From assembly GCA_009746045.1 (NCBI GenBank), contig RPFO01000065.1:5531412-5595411 (forward strand): a stretch of 64,000 nucleotides of DNA, read 5' to 3'. Position 1 is the stretch's first letter, and the number at the start of each line of letters is the position of its first letter. The notes below the pieces were generated by a model. It made no database searches and was not told where the DNA came from. It saw only the letters and a program-made list of their open reading frames with translations. The translations under genes and the position numbers were made by a program. This DNA is from Mesostigma viride (taxonomy: Eukaryota > Streptophyta > Mesostigmatophyceae > Mesostigmatales > Mesostigmataceae). Positions 22,423 through 34,778 of the stretch are shown here, in pieces.

Positions 22423-22932
22423 GTTCGCATCCCCCACCGCTGGCATCCGGGCCCCCTCCACCACGGCCGCCCCCTCCCCCAGCATCCCCCCCTCCTCCGC
22501 CTCGGCTGTCCAGTACACCGGCCCTGCCATCGCCACCTCCACCGCCCTCCCCCCCAATGCCTGCGGGGCAGTGCCAAGACGCAGACAGTGACCTGAGGCA
22601 GGACCTGATCGCTGCCTTGAACGCGCGGGAATGCCAGCTGCCCTCCTACGCGCAAGAACAGGTGTCTGGCTGCCCGGACAGCAGCTGTGGGGTGGGTGCC
22701 GGCGACAGGCCCTGCTGCGCGTGCCTGGGTGAGCTGCTGGAGGTGTTCCTGATCTCTCAAAGCGCGGCCACGGGGCAGCGGAACGTGCAGGTGCTGGCGC
22801 GCTGCGGGTTGTTGAGCGTGGGAGGCTGCCACCTGGCTGCCTTCATTGGAGCCATGAGCGTGTGCGTGGGCACCAACACGACTAACAGCCCCGACTTGAG
22901 GGAAGGAGTGGCAGCATTGCGGGAGCTCACAG
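22423..22932 (+). CDS. Exon E11: B-type module, array copy 1 (intact)
   Basis: Phase 1-1, 510 bp. A short Pro linker (about 45 residues) leads to the B-type module: GQCQDADSDLRQDLIAALN, RECQLPSYAQEQVSGC, CPDSSCGVGAGDRPCCACLG, ARCGLLSVGGC, MSVCVGTNTTNSPDL. The C-runs (seven C at about 22486 and 22551) keep the module in frame with the acceptor. The donor is CACAG|GTAATA. Confidence 0.75.
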
Positions 22933-24137
22933 GTAATATATGCCCTAATGGACAGTACCGTTGAAGTCTACCAAATGCGAAATGTTTGCACATGATGTAG
23001 CTTTTCGTTCCTATGTTGGGTATTTTGGTGGTGTTAACAGCAGCTACCTGTAATGATTCTCAGCCTGCCGGTTGCCCTTAACCGTCCTTCTGCCGATTTT
23101 TGACCATGAGTTTAATTCACGGTTGAAATTCTGCAGGAGCTGCCGGCAGAACTGCAATCCGCAAGGGAAGGTTTTTGCAGGATGGTTTTCACGGGAAACG
23201 TTTGGGTCAGCACCGAGATCTAGATCAGTGCTGCTGCGTTTTGAACACTTGTCTGACCATATCTGACCACCAGACCTGGGTGAACAGCCTGAATCAGAGG
23301 CAACGAGGCACCCCAGGGTACCCTGGTGCACAACAGTCAGTCCGAACGAACATGTTACATTTAGCGCCAGCTGGTGGTTACCTGCAGGGCAGTTACAAGT
23401 AATGCTGCTGGGATGCCATCCTAGGTAGAAACGTGCCTACAAAAATGTTCCCAGGGTCAGCTCATTGGGAAAGGGATTCATCCTGCACCACCAGGTTATC
23501 ACATCACACATTCGCCGCCCCCCCTGAATGGCTTTTTTATATAGCAGAGGGACCTTGTGCTGGGACCACCCACTGGGCCCCCAAGTAGCCCTACCTATGT
23601 GCACGCTTGGTTCCTAGTATGGCCTGGAATGAATGATTAGGCTGGATGGAGGCTTTTGTGGCGTGTTGTGCAACTCATGGGTGGTCTTAGGCGCGAGTCA
23701 GAGACAGTTGAATGTGTTAATGGGGGCGACTTTTGTGGCCTTTTGCCGGGTGAATGTTGCAGCACATCTCGTGCGGGCGTCTGAGCGCATTTGCAAAGAA
23801 GTTGTGCACATTTTGGGAAAGTGTTTCTGCTGTTTTCCTCTTGGCAGGCGGACCTCCCGTGCCAAAGGACAATCAGATACTATCGGTGTATGGATTGCTG
23901 GCTTTTCCAGTTCCTGTGGCATGCGATGGTGGGTGGGGGTGTCTATGTTTTGTTTGTCACCACCATGTCACCCTTCAAAGTTACACCAGGCTGGACTACA
24001 ACACGGTTTGCGCCATGTCCAATTGATCATGTCGGTGTGCATCATCCATGAACCCGTGATGGTTGTGTTTTGTCTGCCTTTCTCCCAGGACGTTGCTCAT
24101 GGCATGTTATCGCCACCGTATCTTTCGTACCCTGCAG

Positions 24138-24804
24138 GATTTCTGCCACCGCCACCTCCTCCCTCTTCCCCACTGCCACCACCACCGCCTTCAGGGCCAC
24201 CCCCACCCTCTCCCCGGCCACCAACCAGCTCCCCCCCACCGCCTTCTTCGCCACCACCACCTTCCCCGCCACCACTGCTCTCTTCCTCGCCACCACTTTC
24301 TCCACCACCACCCTCCCCGCCCCCACCACTTTCCCCGCCGCCACCACCCTCCCCGCCACCTCCACCTTCCCCGCCGCCGCCATCCCCTAGGCCACCGCCA
24401 GCATCACCGCACGCCCCGCCACCATATCCGCCCATGGAGGGCTGCGCCGAAGCAGATTTCGCCCTGACCTATGCCCTGCTGCTTCTTCTCTCCGAAGAGC
24501 CCGTGTGCCAGTTCCCCTCCTACCTGCACGATGCCGACCGGCTGCCCTGACAGCAGCTGTGCGTTGGGCAGCAGTGGCCTGCGCTGCTGCCCTTGCCTGG
24601 AGAAGCAGCTGGCGATGTTCCTGACGTCGACGGATTCAGCAACGGGCCAGCGGAACGTGCAGTTGCTGGCGCGCTGCGGGTCGTTGAGCGTGGGAGGCTG
24701 CGCGTTGACGTCCTTCGTCCAAGTGATGAGCGTGTGCGTGGGGACAAATGCAACCAACTCGCCCAACCTGACAGCAGATCTGGAGTCCATGAGGTCTTAC
24801 CTGG
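24138..24804 (+). CDS. Exon E12: A-type module, array copy 2 (frameshifted)
   Basis: 667 bp, two bases shorter than the intact copies. The Pro linker and the start of the module are open (EGCAEADF to HDAD), but GATGCCGACCGG at about 24531 lacks two bases present in the sister copies (GATGCCGAAACCGG or GATGCCGAGACCGG). The frame then closes within a few codons at 24548. The rest of the module is intact in another frame. This lesion is not in a homopolymer, so it is the best candidate for a real inactivating mutation in the array. Confidence 0.65.
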
Positions 24805-25505
24805 GTAAGCTGCCAGAGATGCCTATCGCTTATGCCATTTTGTCACTAGTTCAGCTGCCAGAGTACTTTCCTTCAGCGTGAGTGCAAGTTCATCCCCCTT
24901 CTTGGGTATGTGTATATATCTAGCTCTGTGCCGGTAGGTATTTCTCCCAGAATGGGGCACATCACGGAATGGGGTTCAAACGCCTATTGATGGGGATACT
25001 GCTGTTGTGTCTATTTCTGCAAGGCCAGGCTGATGTGGGGCTTTATCCTCATAAGTTGCCTTCCTCCACGGGCATGTCTGAATGCCTGCACCCTGCAAAC
25101 TTAAAGTTACGTTTTTCTGACAGGTTGGTACTATGCGTTGTGCATCCATGTCCCAGGAACATGAGTCCAAGTAAGGACTCCACCAGTATTTGACCCCATG
25201 TTTGGATCACTTGTTTGAAATAAATAGCATGGCCGCTGAGTCGGTAGAAGCTTATTGACTGCCCACCAAGGCACCAACGTCCCACATTGTCTGCAGGGCT
25301 TGCTAGTAATCCGTGGCCTCCCAGCAGTGGCTTGTATGTAACTTAGCACATACCAATTTCATGGTTGACTGCATGGCAAGCTGCTTACTGATGTGCCTCG
25401 GCCTCCACTGCTATGGAAGTCCTGCTACCCTTTTTCCTGTGACTTGAAAGCACAACAACCCATCTTTTTCCAAGTGCGCACTTTGTTGCGGCTCAACCTG
25501 TGCAG

Positions 25506-26013
25506 GTTCACATCCCCCACCGCTGGCATCCGGGCCCCCTCCACCACGGCCGCCCCCTCCCCCAGCATCCCCCCTCCTCCGCCTCGGCTGTCCAGTACAC
25601 CGGCCCTGCCATCGCCACCTCCACCGCCCTCCCCCCAATGCCTGCGGGGCAGTGCCAAGACGCAGACAGTGACCTGAGGCAGGACCTGATCGCTGCCTTG
25701 AACGCGCGGGAATGCCAGCTGCCCTCCTACGCGCAAGAACAGGTGTCTGGCTGCCCGGACAGCAGCTGTGGGGTGGGTGCCGGCGACAGGCCCTGCTGCG
25801 CGTGCCTGGGTGAGCTGCTGGAGGTGTTCCTGATCTCTCAAAGCGCGGCCACGGGGCAGCGGAACGTGCAGGTGCTGGCGCGCTGCGGGTTGTTGAGCGT
25901 GGGAGGCTGCCACCTGGCTGCCTTCATTGGAGCCATGAGCGTGTGCGTGGGCACCAACACGACTAACAGCCCCGACTTGAGGGAAGGAGTGGCAGCATTG
26001 CGGGAGCTCACAG
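25506..26013 (+). CDS. Exon E13: B-type module, array copy 2 (frameshifted)
   Basis: 508 bp against 510 in the intact copies. Two C-runs in the linker have six C instead of seven (about 25568 and 25631). With the phase-1 acceptor the module is read out of frame. Downstream of the runs the module is intact. Confidence 0.6.
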
Positions 26014-27227
26014 GTAATATATGCCCTAATGGACAGTACCGTTGAAGTCTACCAAATGCGAAATGTTTGCACATGATGTAGCTTTTCGTTCCTATGTTGG
26101 GTATTTTGGTGGTGTTAACAGCAGCTACCTGTAATGATTCTCAGCCTGCCGGTTTCCCTTTACCCCTTAACCGTCCTTCTGCCGATTTTTGACCATGAGT
26201 TCAATTCACGGTTGAAATTCTGCAGGAGCTGCCGGCAGAACTGCAATCCGCAAGGGAAGGTTTTTGCAGGATGGTTTTCACGGGAAACGTTTGGGTCAGC
26301 ACCGAGATCTAGATCAGTGCTGCTGCGTTTTGAACACTTGTCTGACCATATCTGACCACCAGACCTGGGTGAACAGCCTGAATCAGAGGCAACGAGGCAC
26401 CCCGGGGTACCCTGGTGCACAACAGTCAGTCCGAACGAACATGTCACATTTAGCGCCAGCTGGTGGTTCCCTGCAGGGCAGTTACAAGTAGTGCTGCTGG
26501 GATGCCATCCTAGGTAGTAAACGTGCCTACAAAAATATTCCCAGGGTCAGCTCATTGGGAAAGGGATTCATCCTGCACCACCAGGTTATCACATCACACA
26601 TTCGCCGCCTCCCCTGGTTGGCTTTTTTATGTAGCAGAGGGACCTTGTGCTGGGACCACCCACTGGGCCCCCAAGTAGCCCTACCTATGTGCATGCTTGG
26701 TTCCTAGTATGGCCTGGAATGAATGATTAGGCTGGATGGAGGCTTTTGTGGCGTGCTGTGCAACTCATGGGTGGTCTTAGGCGCGAGTCAGAGACGGTTG
26801 AATGTGTTAATGGGGGCGACTTTTGTGGCCTTTTGCCGGGTGAATGTTGCAGCACATCTCGTGCGGGCGTCTGAGCGCATTTGCAAAGAAGTTGTGCACA
26901 TTTTGGGAAAGTGTTTCTGCTGTTTTCCTCTTGGCAGGCGGACCTCCCGTGCCAAAGGACAATCAGATTCTATCGGTGTATGGATTGCTGGCTTTTCCAG
27001 TTCCTGTGGCATGCGATGGTGGGTGGGGGTGTCTATGTTTTGTTTGTCACCACCATGTCACCCTTCAAAGTTACACCAGGCTGGACTACAACACGGTTTG
27101 CGCCATGTCCAATTGATCATGTCGGTGTGCATCATCCATGAACCCGTGATGGTTGTGTTTTGTCTGCCTTTCTCCCAGGACGTTGCTCATGGCATGTTAT
27201 CGCCACCGTATCTTTCGTACCCTGCAG

Positions 27228-27896
27228 GATTTCTGCCACCGCCACCTCCTCCCTCTTCCCCACTGCCACCACCACCGCCTTCAGGGCCACCCCCACCCTC
27301 TCCCCGGCCACCAACCAGCTCCCCCCCACCGCCTTCTTCGCCACCACCACCTTCCCCGCCACCACTGCTCTCTTCCTCGCCACCACTTTCTCCACCACCA
27401 CCCTCCCCGCCCCCACCACTTTCCCCGCCGCCACCACCCTCCCCGCCACCTCCACCTTCCCCGCCGCCGCCATCCCCTAGGCCACCGCCAGCATCACCGC
27501 ACGCCCCGCCACCATATCCGCCCATGGAGGGCTGCGCCGAAGCAGATTTCGCCCTGACCTATGCCCTGCTGCTTCTTCTCTCCGAAGAGCCCGTGTGCCA
27601 GTTCCCCTCCTACCTGCACGATGCCGAGACCGGCTGCCCTGACAGCAGCTGTGCGTTGGGCAGCAGTGGCCTGCGCTGCTGCCCTTGCCTGGAGAAGCAG
27701 CTGGCGATGTTCCTGACGTCGACGGATTCAGCAACGGGCCAGCGGAACGTGCAGTTGCTGGCGCGCTGCGGGTCGTTGAGCGTGGGAGGCTGCGCGTTGA
27801 CGTCCTTCGTCCAAGTGATGAGCGTGTGCGTGGGGACAAATGCAACCAACTCGCCCAACCTGACAGCAGATCTGGAGTCCATGAGGTCTTACCTGG
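27228..27896 (+). CDS. Exon E14: A-type module, array copy 3 (intact)
   Basis: 669 bp, phase 1-1, open from acceptor to donor. Nearly identical to E10; the second residue pair of the CPDSSC region reads HDAETGC as expected. Splice sites are conserved. Confidence 0.75.
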
Positions 27897-28597
27897 GTAA
27901 GCTGCCAGAGATGCCTATCGCTTATGCCATTTTGTCACTAGTTCAGCTGCCAGAGTACTTTCCTTCAGCGTGAGTGCAAGTTCATCCCCCTTCTTGGGTA
28001 TGTGTATATATCTAGCTCTGTGCCGGTAGGTATTTCTCCCAGAATGGGGCACATCACGGAATGGGGTTCAAACGCCTATTGATGGGGATACTGCTGTTGT
28101 GTCTATTTCTGCAAGGCCAGGCCGATGTGGGGCTTTATCCTCATAAGTTGCCTTCCTCCACGGGCATGTCTGAATGCCTGCACCCTGCAAACTTAAAGTT
28201 ACGTTTTTCTGACAGGTTGGTACTATGCGTTGTGCATCCATGTCCCAGGAACATGAGTCCAAGTAAGGACTCCACCAGTATTTGACCCCATGTTTGGATC
28301 ACTTGTTTGAAATAAATAGCATGGCCGCTGAGTCGGTAGAAGCTTATTGACTGCCCACCAAGGCACCAACGTCCCACATTGTCTGCAGGGCTTGCTAGTA
28401 ATCCGTGGCCTCCCAGCAGTGGCTTGTATGTAACTTAGCACATACCAATTTCATGGTTGACTGCATGGCAAGCTGCTTACTGATGTGCCTCGGCCTCCAC
28501 TGCTATGGAAGTCCTGCTACCCTTTTTCCTGTGACTTGAAAGCACAACAACCCATCTTTTTCCAAGTGCGCACTTTGTTGCGGCTCAACCTGTGCAG

Positions 28598-29106
28598 GTC
28601 CACATCCCCCACCGCTGGCATCCGGGCCCCCTCCACCACGGCCGCCCCCTCCCCCAGCATCCCCCCCTCCTCCGCCTCGGCTGTCCAGTACACCGGCCCT
28701 GCCATCGCCACCTCCACCGCCCTCCCCCCAATGCCTGCGGGGCAGTGCCAAGACGCAGACAGTGACCTGAGGCAGGACCTGATCGCTGCCTTGAACGCGC
28801 GGGAATGCCAGCTGCCCTCCTACGCGCAAGAACAGGTGTCTGGCTGCCCGGACAGCAGCTGTGGGGTGGGTGCCGGCGACAGGCCCTGCTGCGCGTGCCT
28901 GGGTGAGCTGCTGGAGGTGTTCCTGATCTCTCAAAGCGCGGCCACGGGGCAGCGGAACGTGCAGGTGCTGGCGCGCTGCGGATTGTTGAGCGTGGGAGGC
29001 TGCCACCTGGTTGCCTTCATTGGAGCCATGAGCGTGTGCGTGGGCACCAACACGACTAACAGCCCCGACTTGAGGGAAGGAGTGGCAGCATTGCGGGAGC
29101 TCACAG
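28598..29106 (+). CDS. Exon E15: B-type module, array copy 3 (frameshifted)
   Basis: 509 bp. The first C-run has seven C, but the second (about 28724-28729) has six, shifting the module out of the acceptor frame. Otherwise it matches E11, with Ala to Val in the GGCHLVAF segment. Confidence 0.6.
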
Positions 29107-30315
29107 GTAATATATGCCCTAATGGACAGTACCGTTGAAGTCCACCAAATGCGAAATGTTTGCACATGATGTAGCTTTTGTTCCTATGTTGGGTATTTTG
29201 GTGGTGTTAACAGCAGCTACCTGTAATGATTCTCAGCCTGCCGGTTTCCCTTTACCCCTTAACCGTCCTTCTGCCGATTTTTGACCATGAGTTTAATTCA
29301 CGGTTGAAATTCTGCAGGAGCTGCCGGCAGAACTGCAATCCGCAAGGGAAGGTTTTTGCAGGATGGTTTTCACGGGAAACGTTTGGGTCAGCACCGAGAT
29401 CTAGATCAGTGCTGCTGCGTTTTGAACACTTGTCTGACCATATCTGACCACCAGACCTGGGTGAACAGCCTGAATCAGAGGCAACGAGGCACCCCGGGGT
29501 ACCCTGGTGCACAACAGTCAGTCCGAACGAACATGTCACATTTAGCGCCAGCTGGTGGTTACCTGCAGGGCAGTTACAAGTAGTGCTGCTGGGATGCCAT
29601 CCTAGGTAGAAACGTGCCTACAAAAATTCCCAGGGTCAGCTCATTGGGAAAGGGATTCATCCTGCACCACCAGGTTATCACATCACACATTCGCCGCCTC
29701 CCCTGTTGGCTTTTTTATATAGCAGAGGGACCTTGTGCTGGGACCACCCACTGGGCCCCCAAGTAGCCCTACCTATGTGCATGCTTGGTTCCTAGTATGG
29801 CCTGGAATGAATGATTAGGCTGGATGGAGGCTTTTGTGGCGTGCTGTGCAACTCATGGGTGGTCTTAGGCGCGAGTCAGAGACGGTTGAATGTGTTAATG
29901 GGGGCGACTTTTGTGGCCTTTTGCCGGGTGAATGTTGCAGCACATCTCGTGCGGGCGTCTGAGCGCATTTGCAAAGAAGTTGTGCACATTTTGGGAAAGT
30001 GTTTCTGCTGTTTTCCTCTTGGCAGGCGGACCTCCCGTGCCAAAGGACAATCAGATTCTATCGGTGTATGGATTGCTGGCTTTTCCAGTTCCTGTGGCAT
30101 GCGATGGTGGGTGGGGGTGTCTATGTTTTGTTTGTCACCACCATGTCACCCTTCAAAGTTACACCAGGCTGGACTACAACACGGTTTGCGCCATGTCCAA
30201 TTGATCATGTCGGTGTGCATCATCCATGAACCCGTGATGGTTGTGTTTTGTCTGCCTTTCTCCCAGGACGTTGCTCATGGCATGTTATCGCCACCGTATC
30301 TTTCGTACCCTGCAG

Positions 30316-30982
30316 GATTTCTGCCACCGCCACCTCCTCCCTCTTCCCCACTGCCACCACCACCGCCTTCAGGGCCACCCCCACCCTCTCCCCGGCCACC
30401 AACCAGCTCCCCCCCACCGCCTTCTTCGCCACCACCACCTTCCCGCCACCACTGCTTCTTCCTCGCCACCACTTTCTCCACCACCACCCTCCCCGCCCCC
30501 ACCACTTTCCCCGCCGCCACCACCCTCCCCGCCACCTCCACCTTCCCCGCCGCCGCCATCCCCTAGGCCACCGCCAGCATCACCGCACGCCCCGCCACCA
30601 TATCCGCCCATGGAGGGCTGCGCCGAAGCAGATTTCGCCCTGACCTATGCCCTGCTGCTTCTTCTCTCCGAAGAGCCCGTGTGCCAGTTCCCCTCCTACC
30701 TGCACGATGCCGAGACCGGCTGCCCTGACAGCAGCTGTGCGTTGGGCAGCAGTGGCCTGCGCTGCTGCCCTTGCCTGGAGAAGCAGCTGGCGATGTTCCT
30801 GACGTCGACGGATTCAGCAACGGGCCAGCGGAACGTGCAGTTGCTGGCGCGCTGCGGGTCGTTGAGCGTGGGAGGCTGCGCGTTGACGTCCTTCGTCCAA
30901 GTGATGAGCGTGTGCGTGGGGACAAATGCAACCAACTCGCCCAACCTGACAGCAGATCTGGAGTCCATGAGGTCTTACCTGG
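30316..30982 (+). CDS. Exon E16: A-type module, array copy 4 (frameshifted)
   Basis: 667 bp. Two single-base losses in the Pro linker (CCTTCCCGCC near 30440 and ACTGCTTCTTCC near 30453, against CCTTCCCCGCC and ACTGCTCTCTTCC) leave the Cys module in a different frame from the acceptor. The module itself is undamaged. Confidence 0.6.
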
Positions 30983-31683
30983 GTAAGCTGCCAGAGATGC
31001 CTATCGCTTATGCCATTTTGTCACTAGTTCAGCTGCCAGAGAACTTTCCTTCAGCGTGAGTGCAAGTTCATCCCCCTTCTTGGGTATGTGTATATATCTA
31101 GCTCTGTGCCGGTAGGTATTTCTCCCAGAATGGGGCACATCACGGAATGGGGTTCAAACGCCTATTGATGGGGATACTGCTGTTGTGTCTATTTCTGCAA
31201 GGCCAGGCCGATGTGGGGCTTTATCCTCATAAGTTGCCTTCCTCCACGGGCATGTCTGAATGCCTGCACCCTGCAAACTTAAAGTTACGTTTTTCTGACA
31301 GGTTGGTACTATGCGTTGTGCATCCATGTCCCAGGAACATGAGTCCAAGTAAGGACTCCACCAGTATTTGACCCCATGTTTGGATCACTTGTTTGAAATA
31401 AATAGCATGGCCGCTGAGTCGGTAGAAGCTTATTGACTGCCCACCAAGGCACCAACGTCCCACATTGTCTGCAGGGCTTGCTAGTAATCCGTGGCCTCCC
31501 AGCAGTGGCTTGTATGTAACTTAGCACATACCAATTTCATGGTTGACTGCATGGCAAGCTGCTTACTGATGTGCCTCGGCCTCCACTGCTATGGAAGTCC
31601 TGCTACCCTTTTTCCTGTGACTTGAAAGCACAACAACCCATCTTTTTCCAAGTGCGCACTTTGTTGCGGCTCAACCTGTGCAG

Positions 31684-32192
31684 GTCCACATCCCCCACCG
31701 CTGGCATCCGGGCCCCCTCCACCACGGCCGCCCCCTCCCCCAGCATCCCCCCCTCCTCCGCCTCGGCTGTCCAGTACACCGGCCCTGCCATCGCCACCTC
31801 CACCGCCCTCCCCCCAATGCCTGCGGGGCAGTGCCAAGACGCAGACAGTGACCTGAGGCAGGACCTGATCGCTGCCTTGAACGCGCGGGAATGCCAGCTG
31901 CCCTCCTACGCGCAAGAACAGGTGTCTGGCTGCCCGGACAGCAGCTGTGGGGTGGGTGCCGGCGACAGGCCCTGCTGCGCGTGCCTGGGTGAGCTGCTGG
32001 AGGTGTTCCTGATCTCTCAAAGCGCGGCCACGGGGCAGCGGAACGTGCAGGTGCTGGCGCGCTGCGGATTGTTGAGCGTGGGAGGCTGCCACCTGGTTGC
32101 CTTCATTGGAGCCATGAGCGTGTGCGTGGGCACCAACACGACTAACAGCCCCGACTTGAGGGAAGGAGTGGCAGCATTGCGGGAGCTCACAG
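31684..32192 (+). CDS. Exon E17: B-type module, array copy 4 (frameshifted)
   Basis: 509 bp, with the same six-C run before the module (about 31810-31815) as E15. It shares the E15 Val substitution, so copies 3 and 4 are each other's closest relatives at the B exon. Confidence 0.6.
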
Positions 32193-33408
32193 GTAATATA
32201 TGCCCTAATGGACAGTACCGTTGAAGTCCACCAAATGCGAAATGTTTGCACATGATGTAGCTTTTGTTCCTATGTTGGGTATTTTGGTGGTGTTAACAGC
32301 AGCTACCTGTAATGATTCTCAGCCTGCCGGTTTCCCTTTACCCCTTAACCGTCCTTCTGCCGATTTTTGACCATGAGTTTAATTCACGGTTGAAATTCTG
32401 CAGGAGCTGCCGGCAAGGGAACTGCAATCCGCAAGGGAAGGTTTTTGCAGGATGGTTTTCACGGGAAACGTTTGGGTCAGCACCGAGATCCAGATCAGTG
32501 CTGCTGCGTTTTGAACACTTGTCTGACCATATCTGACCACCAGACCTGGGTGAACAGCCTGAATCAGAGGCAACGAGGCACCCCGGGGTACCCTGGTGCA
32601 CAACAGTCAGTCCGAACGAACATGTCACATTTAGCGCCAGCTGGTGGTTACCTGCAGGGCAGTTACAAGTAGTGCTGCTGGGATGCCATCCTAGGTAGTA
32701 AACGTGCCTACAAAAATATTCCCAGGGTCAGCTCATTGGGAAAGGGATTCATCCTGCACCACCAGGTTATCACATCACACATTCGCCGCCTCCCCTGGTT
32801 GGCTTTTTTATGTAGCAGAGGGACCTTGTGCTGGGACCACCCACTGGGCCCCCAAGTAGCCCTACCTATGTGCATGCTTGGTTCCTAGTATGGCCTGGAA
32901 TGAATGATTAGGCTGGATGGAGGCTTTTGTGGCGTGCTGTGCAACTCATGGGTGGTCTTAGGCGCGAGTCAGAGACGGTTGAATGTGTTAATGGGGGCGA
33001 CTTTTGTGGCCTTTTGCCGGGTGAATGTTGCAGCACATCTCGTGCGGGCGTCTGAGCGCATTTGCAAAGAAGTTGTGCACATTTTGGGAAAGTGTTTCTG
33101 CTGTTTTCCTCTTGGCAGGCGGACCTCCCGTGCCAAAGGACAATCAGATTCTATCGGTGTATGGATTGCTGGCTTTTCCAGTTCCTGTGGCATGCGATGG
33201 TGGGTGGGGGTGTCTATGTTTTGTTTGTCACCACCATGTCACCCTTCAAAGTTACACCAGGCTGGACTACAACACGGTTTGCGCCATGTCCAATTGATCA
33301 TGTCGGTGTGCATCATCCATGAACCCGTGATGGTTGTGTTTTGTCTGCCTTTCTCCCAGGATGTTGCTCATGGCATGTTATCGCCACCGTATCTTTCGTA
33401 CCCTGCAG

Positions 33409-34077
33409 GATTTCTGCCACCGCCACCTCCTCCCTCTTCCCCACTGCCACCACCACCGCCTTCAGGGCCACCCCCACCCTCTCCCCGGCCACCAACCAGC
33501 TCCCCCCCACCGCCTTCTTCGCCACCACCACCTTCCCCGCCACCACTGCTCTCTTCCTCGCCACCACTTTCTCCACCACCACCCTCCCCGCCCCCACCAC
33601 TTTCCCCGCCGCCACCACCCTCCCCGCCACCTCCACCTTCCCCGCCGCCGCCATCCCCTAGGCCACCGCCAGCATCACCGCACGCCCCGCCACCATATCC
33701 GCCCATGGAGGGCTGCGCCGAAGCAGATTTCGCCCTGACCTATGCCCTGCTGCTTCTTCTCTCCGAAGAGCCCGTGTGCCAGTTCCCCTCCTACCTGCAC
33801 GATGCCGAGACCGGCTGCCCTGACAGCAGCTGTGCGTTGGGCAGCAGTGGCCTGCGCTGCTGCCCTTGCCTGGAGAAGCAGCTGGCGATGTTCCTGACGT
33901 CGACGGATTCAGCAACGGGCCAGCGGAACGTGCAGTTGCTGGCGCGCTGCGGGTCGTTGAGCGTGGGAGGCTGCGCGTTGACGTCCTTCGTCCAAGTGAT
34001 GAGCGTGTGCGTGGGGACAAATGCAACCAACTCGCCCAACCTGACAGCAGATCTGGAGTCCATGAGGTCTTACCTGG
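33409..34077 (+). CDS. Exon E18: A-type module, array copy 5 (intact)
   Basis: 669 bp, phase 1-1, open throughout. All ten cysteines and the NATNSPNLT sequons are present. Sequence as E10 and E14. Confidence 0.75.
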
Positions 34078-34778
34078 GTAAGCTGCCAGAGATGCCTATC
34101 GCTTATGCCATTTTGTCACTAGTTCAGCTGCCAGAGAACTTTCCTTCAGCGTGAGTGCAAGTTCATCCCCCTTCTTGGGTATGTGTATATATCTAGCTCT
34201 GTGCCGGTAGGTATTTCTCCCAGAATGGGGCACATCACGGAATGGGGTTCAAACGCCTATTGATGGGGATACTGCTGTTGTGTCTATTTCTGCAAGGCCA
34301 GGCTGATGTGGGGCTTTATCCTCATAAGTTGCCTTCCTCCACGGGCATGTCTGAATGCCTGCACCCTGCAAACTTAAAGTTACGTTTTTCTGACAGGTTG
34401 GTACTATGCGTTGTGCATCCATGTCCCAGGAACATGAGTCCAAGTAAGGACTCCACCAGTATTTGACCCCATGTTTGGATCACTTGTTTGAAATAAATAG
34501 CATGGCCGCTGAGTCGGTAGAAGCTTATTGACTGCCCACCAAGGCACCAACGTCCCACATTGTCTGCAGGGCTTGCTAGTAATCCGTGGCCTCCCAGCAG
34601 TGGCTTGTATGTAACTTAGCACATACCAATTTCATGGTTGACTGCATGGCAAGCTGCTCACTGATGTGCCTCGGCCTCCGCTGCTATGGAAGTCCTGCTA
34701 CCCTTTTTCCTGTGACTTGAAAGCACAACAACCCATCTTTTTCCAAGTGCGCACTTTGTTGCGGCTCAACCTGTGCAG

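Noticed and set aside
22985-23340. TTAACCGTCCTTCTGCCGATT in the B-to-A introns as another piggyBac-like end
   Set aside because: Resembles the TTAACCCCTAAATGGTCTTGCTGCC terminus only loosely, and no matching right end or TTAA duplication was found.
23633-24550. Long frames starting MIRLDGGFCG at the front of each array unit (also 26723, 29811, 32904)
   Set aside because: The ~180 codons before the Pro linker lie in the intron before the A exon and include the acceptor tract. They are absent from copy 1 and do not fit the phase-1 splicing of the other modules.
28485-29138. Frame running through the intron into the B module (also at 31571)
   Set aside because: It is open only because of the six-C run in these copies; in intact copies the same start runs out of frame. 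Treated as a coincidence of the frameshift.
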